Notes: a model not told the origin generated them from the sequence alone. Counted from the first letter of the stretch, positions 25,783 through 34,208 are shown. The stretch is 64,000 bases of DNA from Edaphobacillus lindanitolerans (GCF_900156305.1 NZ_FTPL01000001.1:1240001-1304000), one strand, 5' to 3'. Made by a program: numbers and translations.

Positions 25783-26847
25783 TCAGTTTGATTGGAACGC
25801 ATGGAGAATCGCTTCTCCCATCTCCCCGGTCGTCGCTTCCCCGCCAATGTCGCGGGTCCTGACTTCGCCTTCCGCGAGCACTTCCTCGATCGCGGTCACC
25901 ATCCGGACGGCGGCCCGCTTTTCGCCGAGGTGCTCGAGCATGAGCGCCGCCGACCATATTTGGGCAATCGGATTGGCGATGCCCTGTCCCGCGATGTCCG
26001 GCGCCGATCCGTGGACGGGCTCGAACATCGACGGGTAGTCCTTTTCGGGGTTGATGTTGCCGGACGGCGACAGGCCGAGCCCGCCGACGAGGCCGGAGCC
26101 GAGGTCCGACAGGATGTCGCCGAACAGGTTCGAGGCGAGGACCACTTCGAACGACTGCGGCCGCTGGACGAAGTAAGCGGCAAGCGCATCAACATAGTAT
26201 TGTTCGAATTCCAGATCGCCGAACTCTTCGCCTGTGATCCGCTGCACATGCTCGTCCCATAGTTTATTGGCATGGATCACGGCGTTCGACTTGGTCGCAC
26301 TCGTGATTTTCTTCCGTCCGTTCTCTTTTGCATACCGGCAGGCGGCTCTTGTGATGCGCTCGATGCCGGCGCGTGTCATGATCGTGTTCTGGACGGCCAT
26401 CTCGCCTTCCTGACCGGCGTACAGCCGGCCGCCGCTGTCGGAGTATTCGCCTTCCGCGTTCTCCCGGAAGATGACGAAGTCGATGCCGTCCCCGTTGGCG
26501 AGCGGCGTCTGGATGCCCGGCAGCGACTTGACCGGCCGGAAGTTCACGTACTGATGGAACCCCTTGCGGATCGGCATGATGAGCTCCCAGATCGTGATGT
26601 CATCCGGCACGCGGGCATCCCCGATCGCCCCGAACAGAATCGCATCGAACGAACGCAGCTGCTCCAGCCCGTCTTCCGGCATCATCCGCCCGTGCTCCAG
26701 CCAGTACTCCGAGTTCCAAGGGAATTCCTCGATCTCCAGCGAAAATCCTTCTGATTCCTCTGCGGCCTTCAGCACACGGAGCGCCTCTTCCATCACTTCG
26801 GGCCCGATGCCGTCGCCCGCGATCACCGCGATTTTGTAGTCAGCCAT
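25783..26847 (-). CDS. Tartrate/D-malate-type decarboxylating dehydrogenase (dimethylmalate candidate)
   Basis: A 354-aa member of the isocitrate/isopropylmalate dehydrogenase superfamily, closest by eye to the TtuC/YcsA/DmlA branch. Seen: AGDGIGPEV near 10-18, FRENAEGEY near 126-134, ATKSNA near 184-189, SNLFGDILSDLGSGLVGG near 235-252 and EPVHGSAPDIAG near 268-279. The family oxidises 2-hydroxy diacids and removes CO2 with NAD+. GGGAGGTCAGG precedes the ATG, overlapping the M20 gene by 8 bp. 3,3-dimethylmalate is a 2-hydroxy diacid of the right kind, and its product would be 2-oxoisovalerate; substrate is inferred. Confidence 0.9.
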   Translation of the reverse strand: MADYKIAVIAGDGIGPEVMEEALRVLKAAEESEGFSLEIEEFPWNSEYWLEHGRMMPEDGLEQLRSFDAILFGAIGDARVPDDITIWELIMPIRKGFHQYVNFRPVKSLPGIQTPLANGDGIDFVIFRENAEGEYSDSGGRLYAGQEGEMAVQNTIMTRAGIERITRAACRYAKENGRKKITSATKSNAVIHANKLWDEHVQRITGEEFGDLEFEQYYVDALAAYFVQRPQSFEVVLASNLFGDILSDLGSGLVGGLGLSPSGNINPEKDYPSMFEPVHGSAPDIAGQGIANPIAQIWSAALMLEHLGEKRAAVRMVTAIEEVLAEGEVRTRDIGGEATTGEMGEAILHAFQSN

Positions 26848-28078
26848 CTTTCCTGACCTCCCCGTTCAGGAAGCGGAGCGCCGTGTCCCGGTAGATCGCG
26901 GTCGTCTCCGCGAGTTCCTCGATATCGACGTACTCGTCGATCTGATGCGGGATGTCCCGGTCGCCGGCCCCGATCGTGACGATCGGGACGCCGTGCACAT
27001 GGAGGAACGTCCCGTCCGTCGCACCGGGCACGCCGTTGTAGATCGGCTCTTTCCCCGTCACATGCCGGACGGCTTCGCAAATCGCCTGTACGACGGGTTC
27101 GTCTTTGTCCGTCGCAGTCGCCGGGCGGTCATCGAGCAGCGTGAGTTCACAGTTAAAATCAGGATCGTCCGCCTTCAGCTTTTCGATGATGCGGTCGATT
27201 TTCCCCCGCAGCTCCCCGTGGTCCTGCGCCGGCACGGTCCGGATGTCGAGCGTCATCCGGCAGTGGTCCGGGATGACGTTGATCTGGGCGTCCCCCTTGA
27301 CGGGCGCCTGCAGGATCGTCGGCGTGATCGACGGCCATTTCAGGTACGGGTCTTCGCCGAGCCGTTCCTGTTCTTCCTTCTCAAGCTTTTCCAGTTCCAC
27401 GATGAGCCGGGCCATCCGCCAGTTCGGGTTGATGCCGCTCCAGGAGATCGCGCCGTGCGCCATTTTGCCGTACACATCCACCTGGATACGCATCGCGCCG
27501 CGCTGGGCGATGCAGACGTTGTTCTCCTCCGGCTCGCAGATGATCGCCCCGTCGACGCCGTCCGCCCAGCCTTTCTTGATAAAGTCCTTGATGCCGATCA
27601 TGAGGCCTTCCTCATCGCACGGGATGCACAGGATGATCTTGCCGCGGAAGTCTTCCCCGTCCTGGAGCAATGAATGAACCGCCGTGATCATGCACGACAG
27701 ATTGCCCTTCGTGTCGTTCGTGCCCCGGCCGTACATGCGCCCGCCGATGATCTCCGCGCCGAACGGATCATGGGTCCACGCTTCGCGGTTCCCTTCCGTG
27801 ACGACATCCGTATGCCCCTCAAACAGGAGCACGGGACCCGGCTTGCCGGAGTCGACGATGCCGATCACATTCGGCCGGCCCGGCACGACTTCTTCGACAT
27901 GCGTCTCGATGCCGTATGAGCGGAGCCTGTCCGCCACGTAATGCGCGACTTTTTCTTCATTGCCGCCGGGGACGCCTTCCCCGCGGTAGACACTCTCGAT
28001 GCGGACGAGTTCCTGTGTGAGCCGGATGACCGCCTCGCGGTCCCTCAAATACGACTTGCTGTGTGTGTCCGTCTTCAT
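26840..28078 (-). CDS. M20-family amidohydrolase (pantothenate hydrolase candidate)
   Basis: A 412-aa M20 (ArgE/DapE/ACY1-like) zinc hydrolase with an intact centre: GHTDVV (H89, D91), GRGTNDTKG (D122), CDEEG (E156/E157) and ICEPE near 180. The dimerisation lid domain around 200-310 is present. The family cleaves amide bonds of N-acyl amino acids and related compounds. Start ATG at 28078 overlaps the symporter stop. Placed directly after a PanF-type symporter, it may split the imported compound; for pantothenate the products would be pantoate and beta-alanine. Amide specificity cannot be read from sequence. Confidence 0.9.
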   Translation of the reverse strand: MKTDTHSKSYLRDREAVIRLTQELVRIESVYRGEGVPGGNEEKVAHYVADRLRSYGIETHVEEVVPGRPNVIGIVDSGKPGPVLLFEGHTDVVTEGNREAWTHDPFGAEIIGGRMYGRGTNDTKGNLSCMITAVHSLLQDGEDFRGKIILCIPCDEEGLMIGIKDFIKKGWADGVDGAIICEPEENNVCIAQRGAMRIQVDVYGKMAHGAISWSGINPNWRMARLIVELEKLEKEEQERLGEDPYLKWPSITPTILQAPVKGDAQINVIPDHCRMTLDIRTVPAQDHGELRGKIDRIIEKLKADDPDFNCELTLLDDRPATATDKDEPVVQAICEAVRHVTGKEPIYNGVPGATDGTFLHVHGVPIVTIGAGDRDIPHQIDEYVDIEELAETTAIYRDTALRFLNGEVRKDG

Positions 28079-29550
28079 GCAACCTCCCCTTTCCCGATTC
28101 CTTCAAAGTCGTACGCTTTCTGCTTCATGAGCAGGCTGAACACAATAAACGCGATGAGCGACAGCACGACCGGCACGGTCACCGTATGCACGCCGAACAG
28201 GTTGCCGTTCGCTTCGTTATAGTAATGAATCGCGATATAGCTGCCGATCCCGACGACCATTGAGGCGATCGCACCGAATTTGTTGGCATGCCGCCAGTAG
28301 AGTCCGAGGACGATCGGCCAGATGAACGCCGCCTCGAGTCCGCCGAATGCGAACAGGTTGAGGAAGATGAGCAGATCCGGCGGGTTGAGCGCCAGGATGT
28401 AGACGATGACGCCGAGCACGGCCGTGACGCCGAAGCTCGCCCGCTTGATCGCCTTGATCGACGCGTCGGGCTTGATGTAGTTCAGATAGACGTCCTTCAC
28501 GACGGTCGACGAGACGAGGATGAGCAGCGAGTCGACCGTCGACATGATGGCGGCCATCGGAGCGGCGAGCACGATGCCCGCAAGCCAAGCCGGCAGCACT
28601 TCCATCGAGATGAGCGGAATGACTTTGTCGCCGACGTCGATGCCCGGCAGGATCGGCCGTGCGAACACGCCGATCAGGTGCATGTTCAGCATGATGATCC
28701 CCGTGACGACCGTGCCGATGATGAGCGCGCGGTGCATCGAGCGGGAGTTTTTGTATGACATCGAACGGACCGCGATCTGCGGGAGCCCGACGACCCCGAC
28801 CCCGACGAGGATCCAGAAGGACGACACGTACGCCTTGGACAGCCCGCCGTCCGGGCCGAACGGTGTGACGAGATTCGGGTTTTCATTGATCAGGTCTCCC
28901 ATGATGTTCGGCACGCCGCCGCCCGCCACGATGACGCCGACGAGCAGGACGAGCGTCCCGACGACCATGACGCCGCCCTGCACGGCATCGGTGACTGCAA
29001 CCGCGCGGAACCCGCCGATCGTGACATACACGAGGACCGAAACCGCAAAGATGAACAGCGCCGTGTTGTAGCTCATCCCGGTGAGGGATTCGACGAGGCG
29101 TGCCCCGCCGATCCACTGGGCCGCCATCGCGGAAAACAGGAAGATGATGATCGCAGCGGCCGACAGGATGACGACCGGTGCGCTGTTATAGCGGGCCTTC
29201 AGGAAATCGACGAGCGTGAGCGCATCGTATTTGCGGGCCATGATCGCGAACTTTTTCCCGAGGATCATGAGGACGAAATAACCCGTCACGACCTGCGTCA
29301 TCGCGAGCAGCACCCATCCGAAGCCCATCGTGTACGCCGTCCCCGGCCCTCCGAGGAAGCTGGACGCACTGCCGTACGTGGCGACCATCGTCATCGCGAG
29401 CACGAAGCCGCCGAGCTCCCGTCCGCCGAGAAAATAGTCCTTCAGGAATCCGCCCTCTTCGACCTGTGCCCCCTTGCGGCTGGACCAGATGCCGATGAAG
29501 AAGATGATGACGAGGAACACGATCAGCGGAATAATGACTTCCCAGTTCAT
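28075..29550 (-). CDS. Sodium:solute symporter, PanF (pantothenate) type
   Basis: A 491-aa SSS-family transporter with about 13 membrane segments. FFIGIWSSRKG and GGFVLAMTMVATYGSASSFLGGPG near 48-71 form the Na+-site region, and GGFRAVAVTDAVQGGVM near 180-196 is the family signature. It overlaps a YhdT (DUF997) gene by 4 bp; the yhdT-panF pair is the arrangement known from enterobacteria, which is the main reason to suggest pantothenate. SSS members also carry proline and other solutes, so substrate is moderately supported. Confidence 0.88.
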   Translation of the reverse strand: MNWEVIIPLIVFLVIIFFIGIWSSRKGAQVEEGGFLKDYFLGGRELGGFVLAMTMVATYGSASSFLGGPGTAYTMGFGWVLLAMTQVVTGYFVLMILGKKFAIMARKYDALTLVDFLKARYNSAPVVILSAAAIIIFLFSAMAAQWIGGARLVESLTGMSYNTALFIFAVSVLVYVTIGGFRAVAVTDAVQGGVMVVGTLVLLVGVIVAGGGVPNIMGDLINENPNLVTPFGPDGGLSKAYVSSFWILVGVGVVGLPQIAVRSMSYKNSRSMHRALIIGTVVTGIIMLNMHLIGVFARPILPGIDVGDKVIPLISMEVLPAWLAGIVLAAPMAAIMSTVDSLLILVSSTVVKDVYLNYIKPDASIKAIKRASFGVTAVLGVIVYILALNPPDLLIFLNLFAFGGLEAAFIWPIVLGLYWRHANKFGAIASMVVGIGSYIAIHYYNEANGNLFGVHTVTVPVVLSLIAFIVFSLLMKQKAYDFEGIGKGEVA

Positions 29551-29825
29551 TGCATCTCCTCCTCATCCTCAAACGGCACTTCCACAAAGAACAGTTTGAC
29601 CACGATGATGACCGCCGCCGTGATCAGCAGGAACCCGAGCACGCAGCTGATGAAAAACCAGTCGGGCAGGCCCATTATGTATTTGTACTCCTCGACGGGA
29701 CGCGAGCCCATCCCGTAAGCGAAACCGAACCACCAGATAAAATTGGCCAGCGCGAGCGCCAGGCCGATCAGCGCTTCCCGGTTCGCGACCTTGTACCGCC
29801 AGTCGGTCGTTTCTTTCTTCGTCAT
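29547..29825 (-). CDS. yhdT: YhdT family (DUF997) small membrane protein
   Basis: A 92-aa protein with two membrane segments (ALALANFIWWFGFAYGMG and FISCVLGFLLITAAVIIVV) and an acidic C-terminus. The family accompanies panF in other bacteria and is thought to be a partner of the symporter. It is the first gene of the operon. AAAGGAGCAC precedes the ATG, and a -10 TATAAT is visible on the minus strand near 29878-29883. Confidence 0.87.
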   Translation of the reverse strand: MTKKETTDWRYKVANREALIGLALALANFIWWFGFAYGMGSRPVEEYKYIMGLPDWFFISCVLGFLLITAAVIIVVKLFFVEVPFEDEEEMQ

Positions 29826-30035
29826 GTTCTGTGCTCCTTTCCATTTCCGGACGGTAAGTTGATTCCGAATATTCTACCATTATACAAGACTTGCAGGCCC
29901 TCGGAAACGGACAGACCGCCCAACCTTTCGCCGGGTCCGGATAACGTGTTCAACTCCCCTAGGACATGATTTCATACTATTCTTACAACCGGTTCATTTC
30001 TTCTGACTAACTGTCTATCCTTTAGATCGAACCTT

Positions 30036-30131
30036 TGGACACTCTGTCCAACTTGACGGAAACTATTTCCTTGGCACCGCGATGAGCGAATATTATCAAA
30101 GTGTGCTATAATGGAGACGGACAAACTGTCC
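30036..30131. promoter_or_regulatory. Two GGACA-N3-TGTCC palindromes in the yhdT/DUF2187 divergent region
   Basis: TGGACACTCTGTCCA at 30036-30050 and CGGACAAACTGTCCG at 30118-30132 share the same 13-bp dyad with a three-base centre, 82 bp apart. They could be operators for a dimeric regulator of either divergent unit. The second also forms the first hairpin of a small RNA. The other 29826-30213 sequence holds the yhdT promoter region and the RNA described next. Confidence 0.55.
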
Positions 30132-30190
30132 GGAGGAGCGGCACCTTCGCCGTTCCATACACGCCCAGGGATGAAGACCCGGGCTTTTTT
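30119..30190 (+). ncRNA. Structured 72-nt leader or small RNA ahead of the DUF2187 gene
   Basis: An extended -10 (TG-C-TATAAT, 30107-30112) points to a start near 30119. Three hairpins follow: GGAC/GTCC (30119-30131), an eight-pair stem GGAGCGGC/GCCGTTCC (30134-30155), and a terminator stem GCCC..GGG/CCCGGGC (30163-30184) with six T. Transcription would stop before the coding region unless read-through occurs. I do not recognise a known riboswitch class. Confidence 0.6.
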
Positions 30191-30213
30191 ATTTTGCAAA
30201 GGGGTGAATGAGA

Positions 30214-30438
30214 GTGGCTTTTCCTGCTAAACAGAAGGAACCGTCGGCATTTGTCGCGGCCCGGAGTACGGGCGAGCTGATTTCGTTCGTCCGGAACAAT
30301 CATGAGGTTTTTGGCACGATCGTCAAAATCCTCGAGAACTCGGTCATCGTGAAGCTGTCCAAAGCCGACGCCCGGCGGATCGGCGCGGCCTCCGAGATGA
30401 CCGTCGTCTCGCACAAGCATTATACCGTCACGGAATGA
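30214..30438 (+). CDS. DUF2187 family protein (YkvS-like)
   Basis: A 74-aa protein with a KOW/SH3-like core: GELISFVRNNHEVFGTIVKILENSVIVKL and a final VVSHKHYTV, the DUF2187 pattern. Function unknown. GTG at 30214 is nine bases from AAAGGGG; the ATG at 30208 is only three bases away. A structured leader with an intrinsic terminator lies upstream, suggesting attenuation. Confidence 0.82.
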   Translation: MAFPAKQKEPSAFVAARSTGELISFVRNNHEVFGTIVKILENSVIVKLSKADARRIGAASEMTVVSHKHYTVTE

Positions 30439-30443
30439 TAGAG

Positions 30444-30488
30444 AAAAACAGCGCACGCCGACCATCCGTCGGTGCTGCGCTGTTTTTT
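30444..30488 (+). terminator. Intrinsic terminator after the DUF2187 gene
   Basis: Arms AAAACAGCGC and GCGCTGTTTT enclosing a second stem (CCGAC/GTCGG), then a T-run. Confidence 0.87.
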
Positions 30489-30585
30489 ATTGCGTAAGTT
30501 TGCCTGGCCGTGCATGCGGAGAGTCCCCTTAAAAACATTTTGGCGGAACGAGAGCGGCGACAGCGAGTCGCTGCCAAGTGCGTGC

Positions 30586-30710
30586 GAATCCTACCTTTCC
30601 CTTCTGAATCCCTACCATTTGTGTTTGAATCCCTACCTTTCACCCGCGAACCCCTACCAATCGTGTTCGAATCCCTACCTCTCGCCAGTGAATCCCCACC
30701 TCCGATTCGT
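30586..30710. repeat. Intergenic tandem array C, six units of 20-21 bp
   Basis: Units start at 30586, 30606, 30627, 30648, 30669 and 30690 with the core GAATCCCTACC. The trailing part alternates between a GTGTT-type and a CACCCGC/CGCCAGT-type, giving a 42-bp higher order. It lies in the 565-bp gap before the VOC gene. Confidence 0.88.
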
Positions 30711-30776
30711 TCCCCCCATTCAACAAGATGATATTGAATGTCTCGCGGGGCGTTTCAGTACTTTCCGGACGGCCCT

Positions 30777-30999
30777 TTCTTAACCTACAATCGGTCATTC
30801 TTAACCTACAGGGCATCCTTCTTAACTTACAGCCTCTCCTTCTTAACCTGCAGGGCGTCTTTCTTAACTTACAGCTTTTCAGCGGCCTTCCTTGGAACGG
30901 CACCGATGACTCTTGATGGACTTTTATCGTGGTCTCCATGCACAAGGATTTTTTCTCTTCTATGCCGAAACAATGGGTATCTTAACTTACAGGGGGAAC
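30777..30999. repeat. Intergenic tandem array D, five 21-bp units plus one stray unit
   Basis: Units start at 30777, 30798, 30819, 30840 and 30861 with the core TTCTTAACYTACAG. The third base from the core end and the tail alternate (CCTACAGGG, CTTACAGCC). A lone unit (ATCTTAACTTACAGG) recurs at about 30979, and its GGGGGAACC end serves as the ribosome site of the following gene. The remaining gap sequence shows no gene. Confidence 0.87.
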
Positions 31000-31003
31000 C
31001 AAC

Positions 31004-31387
31004 ATGAATTCCATCTCTTCACCCATTGCCTGCAAGATCAACAATGTGTTCATCCATGTCAGCAATCTGAAGCAATCGGCCAGATGGTACAGCGACCTGC
31101 TCGGGATTCCCTTTCCGGAAGAGGCGATCGAATCTCCTGTCTATAATATCCCGGTCACTTCGGAGACCGGCCTGACCCTGGATGATCATACGTTTGATCC
31201 GGGCTTTGAACTGAAGCCTTCCGGTCATGTGCTGTTCAATTTCTATGTCCGGGACATTGACGAAGCTCACCGGTTCATCACCGGAAAAGGCATACCGGTG
31301 GTAAGAGAGATCGAGCGGTTTGGCGAGTTCGCGTATTTCAATATCCAGGACCCGGATGGAAACGTCCTGATGGTCTGCAATGGATGA
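31004..31387 (+). CDS. VOC (glyoxalase/bleomycin-resistance) family protein
   Basis: A 127-aa vicinal oxygen chelate fold protein with the beta-alpha-beta-beta-beta modules NNVFIHVSNLKQSARWYSD near 13-31 and VLFNFYVRDIDEAHRFI near 76-92, and FNIQDPDGNVLMV near the end with the metal glutamate position replaced by Val-Met context. Members act on many small molecules; the substrate is unknown. The ribosome site AGGGGGAACC overlaps a stray repeat unit. A terminator follows. Confidence 0.85.
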   Translation: MNSISSPIACKINNVFIHVSNLKQSARWYSDLLGIPFPEEAIESPVYNIPVTSETGLTLDDHTFDPGFELKPSGHVLFNFYVRDIDEAHRFITGKGIPVVREIERFGEFAYFNIQDPDGNVLMVCNG

Positions 31388-31430
31388 TCCCTTCAGCCGT
31401 TCTTCCGGCGGGACCGCCCGGCACAGCAAA

Positions 31431-31461
31431 GAACCCTGCAGCTCATAAGGCCGCAGGGTTT
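31431..31461. terminator. Bidirectional terminator between the VOC gene and the UPF0324 gene
   Basis: Arms AACCCTGC and GCAGGGTT with a 13-base loop, between two convergent genes. Confidence 0.8.
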
Positions 31462-31468
31462 ATTCATT

Positions 31469-32464
31469 TCATGCAACGAGAACGACGTAGACATACACGA
31501 CGACTGCCAGGACAACCGAACCGATGAGGCAGGCAACGAACGGCTTCATGCCGGCTTTGCGGAAGGCGCTGAAGGACACGCCGAGTCCGAGTCCGGCCAT
31601 CGCCATCGCCATGAGCAGATAGGCGAGGTCGACGAGTTTGGCGGCGACTGCTTCCGGCACGATTCCCGTTGAGTAGAGCGCACTCACGGCGAGGAAGCCG
31701 AAGATGAACCACGGAATCGGAAGCGTCTTCCAGCTAAGCTTCGCGCCCCCTTCGGCCTGTTCTTTCCGGGCGGCCCAGAAGCCGACCGCCGAAGCGACGA
31801 AGACGAGCAGGACGACCCGCGTGAGCTTCACGACGAGCGCATAGTCGAGTGACACGGCACCCGCCGCGTCACCGGCCGCGACGACGTGGGCAATTTCATG
31901 CAGCGTGCCGCCGGCGAACATGCCGTACGCCTTTTCGCCGAGGCCGAGCACCGGGTGCAGCAGTGCATAGGCGAATGTGAACACCGTCCCCATGATGGCG
32001 ATGATCGCGACGCTGACTGCCGTCTCTTCGGGTTTTGATTTCTTCTGGGATGAGACCGCCACGATGGCGGCGGCCCCGCAGATCCCCGTGCCGCACGCGG
32101 TGAGGAAGCCGATTTCCGGGTCGGACTTCATGACCTTTGCAGCCGCATAGACGGCGGCAATCCCGACGATGACCGAGATGGCGGCGAGGCTGAATGCCGG
32201 CCAACCGGCGGCCGCGATGTCCGCCAGGTTCAGGCGCATCCCGAGCAGGATGATCCCCGCCCGCAGCAGTTTTTTCGACGCGAACGTCGTCCCCGGCTCC
32301 CACCCGGCTTTGACCGGCAGGAATGTGTTCCACAGCATTCCGAGCAGGATGGCAAAGACGAGCGGGCCGATCAGCGATATATACGGAAGGCCGGCGGCCA
32401 GCTTGGCGATGACCGCCAAGATCAGCGTCAGGCCGATCCCCGTCCAGAACCCTTTGCTTTTCAT
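31469..32464 (-). CDS. YeiH/UPF0324 family putative sulfate/sulfite exporter
   Basis: A 331-aa membrane protein with about nine to ten segments and the family signatures GIILLGMRLNLADI near 71-84, GTGICGAAAIVAVS near 124-137 and GGTLHEIAHVVAAG near 180-193. UPF0324 is annotated as a putative sulfate exporter family; direct evidence is thin. It is divergent from a LysR gene, as yeiH is from yeiE in E. coli, which supports a link to sulfite or sulfate stress. Confidence 0.88.
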   Translation of the reverse strand: MKSKGFWTGIGLTLILAVIAKLAAGLPYISLIGPLVFAILLGMLWNTFLPVKAGWEPGTTFASKKLLRAGIILLGMRLNLADIAAAGWPAFSLAAISVIVGIAAVYAAAKVMKSDPEIGFLTACGTGICGAAAIVAVSSQKKSKPEETAVSVAIIAIMGTVFTFAYALLHPVLGLGEKAYGMFAGGTLHEIAHVVAAGDAAGAVSLDYALVVKLTRVVLLVFVASAVGFWAARKEQAEGGAKLSWKTLPIPWFIFGFLAVSALYSTGIVPEAVAAKLVDLAYLLMAMAMAGLGLGVSFSAFRKAGMKPFVACLIGSVVLAVVVYVYVVLVA

Positions 32465-32577
32465 GAATAAGACCCCTTCCTGAACTTATGGTTTTATTAT
32501 AGGAAGGATTGATCCATCAGTAAAATGAAGTTTCATGATAAAATCAATCATAAAAACTGATGAAAGAGGGACCGGCC

Positions 32578-33459
32578 ATGCTGCTCGAACAGCTTCATAC
32601 ATACGCCGCCGTCGTCGAACTGAAGAATTTCACGAAAGCAGGGGAATCGCTCAACCTCGCCCAGCCGACCGTCAGCCTGCACATCAAGCAGCTTGAAGAG
32701 GAATTCGGAACGGAGCTCATCATCCGGACGAAAAAGCAGTTCCGCATCACGCCGGCCGGACGGCTTCTGTACGACCGGGCAAAGCAGCTCATCACGCTCG
32801 CCGAGGAAACAAAGGAAGACATGATCCGCCAGAGCGGCGAGCTGACCGGCACGCTGTCGGTCGCCGCGAGCAACACGATCGGCGAATACGTGCTCCCTCG
32901 CCTCCTCGCCCCGTTGCTCCGGGCACATCCGAAACTCGAGCTCGACATCACGATCGCCAACACGGTGGAGGTCGAGTCGATGGTCCATGAATTTCGCTGT
33001 GACATCGGCTGCATCGAAGGCACCATCCGGCAGGACAGCCTGATTGCCGTCCCGTTCATGGAGGATGAGCTGATCATCATTGCCGGCGCCGGCCATCCGC
33101 TCGCCGCCCGGAAGACCGTTACTCCGGAAGACCTCCAGAATGCCCGCTGGATCACCCGGGAGGAAGGATCCGGCACGCGCGAGCACAGCGATCACCTCCT
33201 GCGGTCCATCGGCCACGTGTCGCCGAAGCGGCTCGTCATCCGGTCCAACGGCGGCGTCCTCCAGGCGGTGAAAGCCGGCCTCGGCATCGCCGCCATCTCG
33301 GTCCATGCCGCGCGAGACGGTCTCTCTGCCGGCCATTTGGTCCGGCTCGACCCCGGACTGCCTGCCCAGAAGCGGACCTTCTCCCTTCTCCACGCCCCGC
33401 TCATGGCGGAACGCACAGCCGTCGCCGCTTTTTTGAAGACGGTGACGGGAGCTGAATGA
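32578..33459 (+). CDS. LysR-family regulator (CysL/YeiE-like)
   Basis: A 293-aa LysR protein with the helix-turn-helix LNLAQPTVSLHIKQLEEEFG near 23-42 and a co-inducer domain (GTLSVAASNTIGEYVLP). The ATG at 32578 is taken because AGAGGG is upstream. By eye the sequence matches the CysL/YwfK and YeiE branch. It is divergent from the UPF0324 exporter gene, which is its likely target. Its effector, possibly sulfite, is inferred from relatives. Confidence 0.9.
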   Translation: MLLEQLHTYAAVVELKNFTKAGESLNLAQPTVSLHIKQLEEEFGTELIIRTKKQFRITPAGRLLYDRAKQLITLAEETKEDMIRQSGELTGTLSVAASNTIGEYVLPRLLAPLLRAHPKLELDITIANTVEVESMVHEFRCDIGCIEGTIRQDSLIAVPFMEDELIIIAGAGHPLAARKTVTPEDLQNARWITREEGSGTREHSDHLLRSIGHVSPKRLVIRSNGGVLQAVKAGLGIAAISVHAARDGLSAGHLVRLDPGLPAQKRTFSLLHAPLMAERTAVAAFLKTVTGAE

Positions 33460-33548
33460 ACGCACCCGGGCACACCGGATACTTCTCCGCACTCCGGAAG
33501 GACTCTTGGCAAACAAACCCGAATAAGGTCCACAAGGAGGTTCTGTCC

Positions 33549-34196
33549 ATGCGTTTTCTGCTCCCCGCAGTCATTGCCGCATTCGGGGTCGTGTATATCT
33601 TTTTCATTCCTCCCGAACCGGTCGGGCTGAAGATTTTCATGAAGCTGATCCCGATGGTGCTGATCATCGGGTATGCGGCACTGCGCCCACGCGGGATGTC
33701 CGCCAGCTACAAGCCGATTGTCATGGCCGGACTGTTCATCTGCGCGGTTGCCGACGGCGTCATCTACTGGTTCATCGCCGGTCTCGTGACCTTCCTCATC
33801 GGCCATCTGTTTTACATCACGGCTTTCCGGAAGGCGTCCGTCCGGCCGATGCCCTGGTCAGCCGGTGCGGCACTGCTGGTTTTCGGCATCGTGATGGCTG
33901 CGGTGGTCGCCCTGCCTCTGTTATTGGACGGAAACCTGCTCGGCGCGGCCGTCATCGCCTACATGATCGTCATCCTGATGATGGGCTGGACCGCCGTCCG
34001 GACGGCGAATCCGTATGCAATCGCCGGTGCCCTTCTGTTCATCCTGTCCGATTCCATCCTGGCGATCGACCGGTTCACGGTGCCGATCCCCGGCCGGGAT
34101 GCGTTCGTCATGGTCCCGTATTATGCGGCCCAGTTTTTGATCGCCTCCAGCATCGGATTTTCCCCCGGTCAGAAAACGGACCCGCGCCTCACATGA
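33549..34196 (+). CDS. YhhN/TMEM86-like membrane protein
   Basis: A 215-aa protein with about eight hydrophobic segments. KLIPMVLIIGYA near 33-44, ADGVIYWF near 73-80, GHLFYITAF near 92-100 and a C-terminal SDSILAIDRF-x-YYAAQFLIASS match the YhhN family, which includes lysoplasmalogenases. Whether it has that activity is unknown. Start ATG follows AAGGAGG. A hairpin overlaps its stop codon. Confidence 0.82.
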   Translation: MRFLLPAVIAAFGVVYIFFIPPEPVGLKIFMKLIPMVLIIGYAALRPRGMSASYKPIVMAGLFICAVADGVIYWFIAGLVTFLIGHLFYITAFRKASVRPMPWSAGAALLVFGIVMAAVVALPLLLDGNLLGAAVIAYMIVILMMGWTAVRTANPYAIAGALLFILSDSILAIDRFTVPIPGRDAFVMVPYYAAQFLIASSIGFSPGQKTDPRLT

Positions 34197-34208
34197 GCCG
34201 CGGGTTTC
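34180..34208 (+). terminator. Terminator overlapping the YhhN stop codon
   Basis: Arms ACCCGCG and CGCGGGTTT around the TGA, followed by a short T-rich stretch. Confidence 0.65.
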
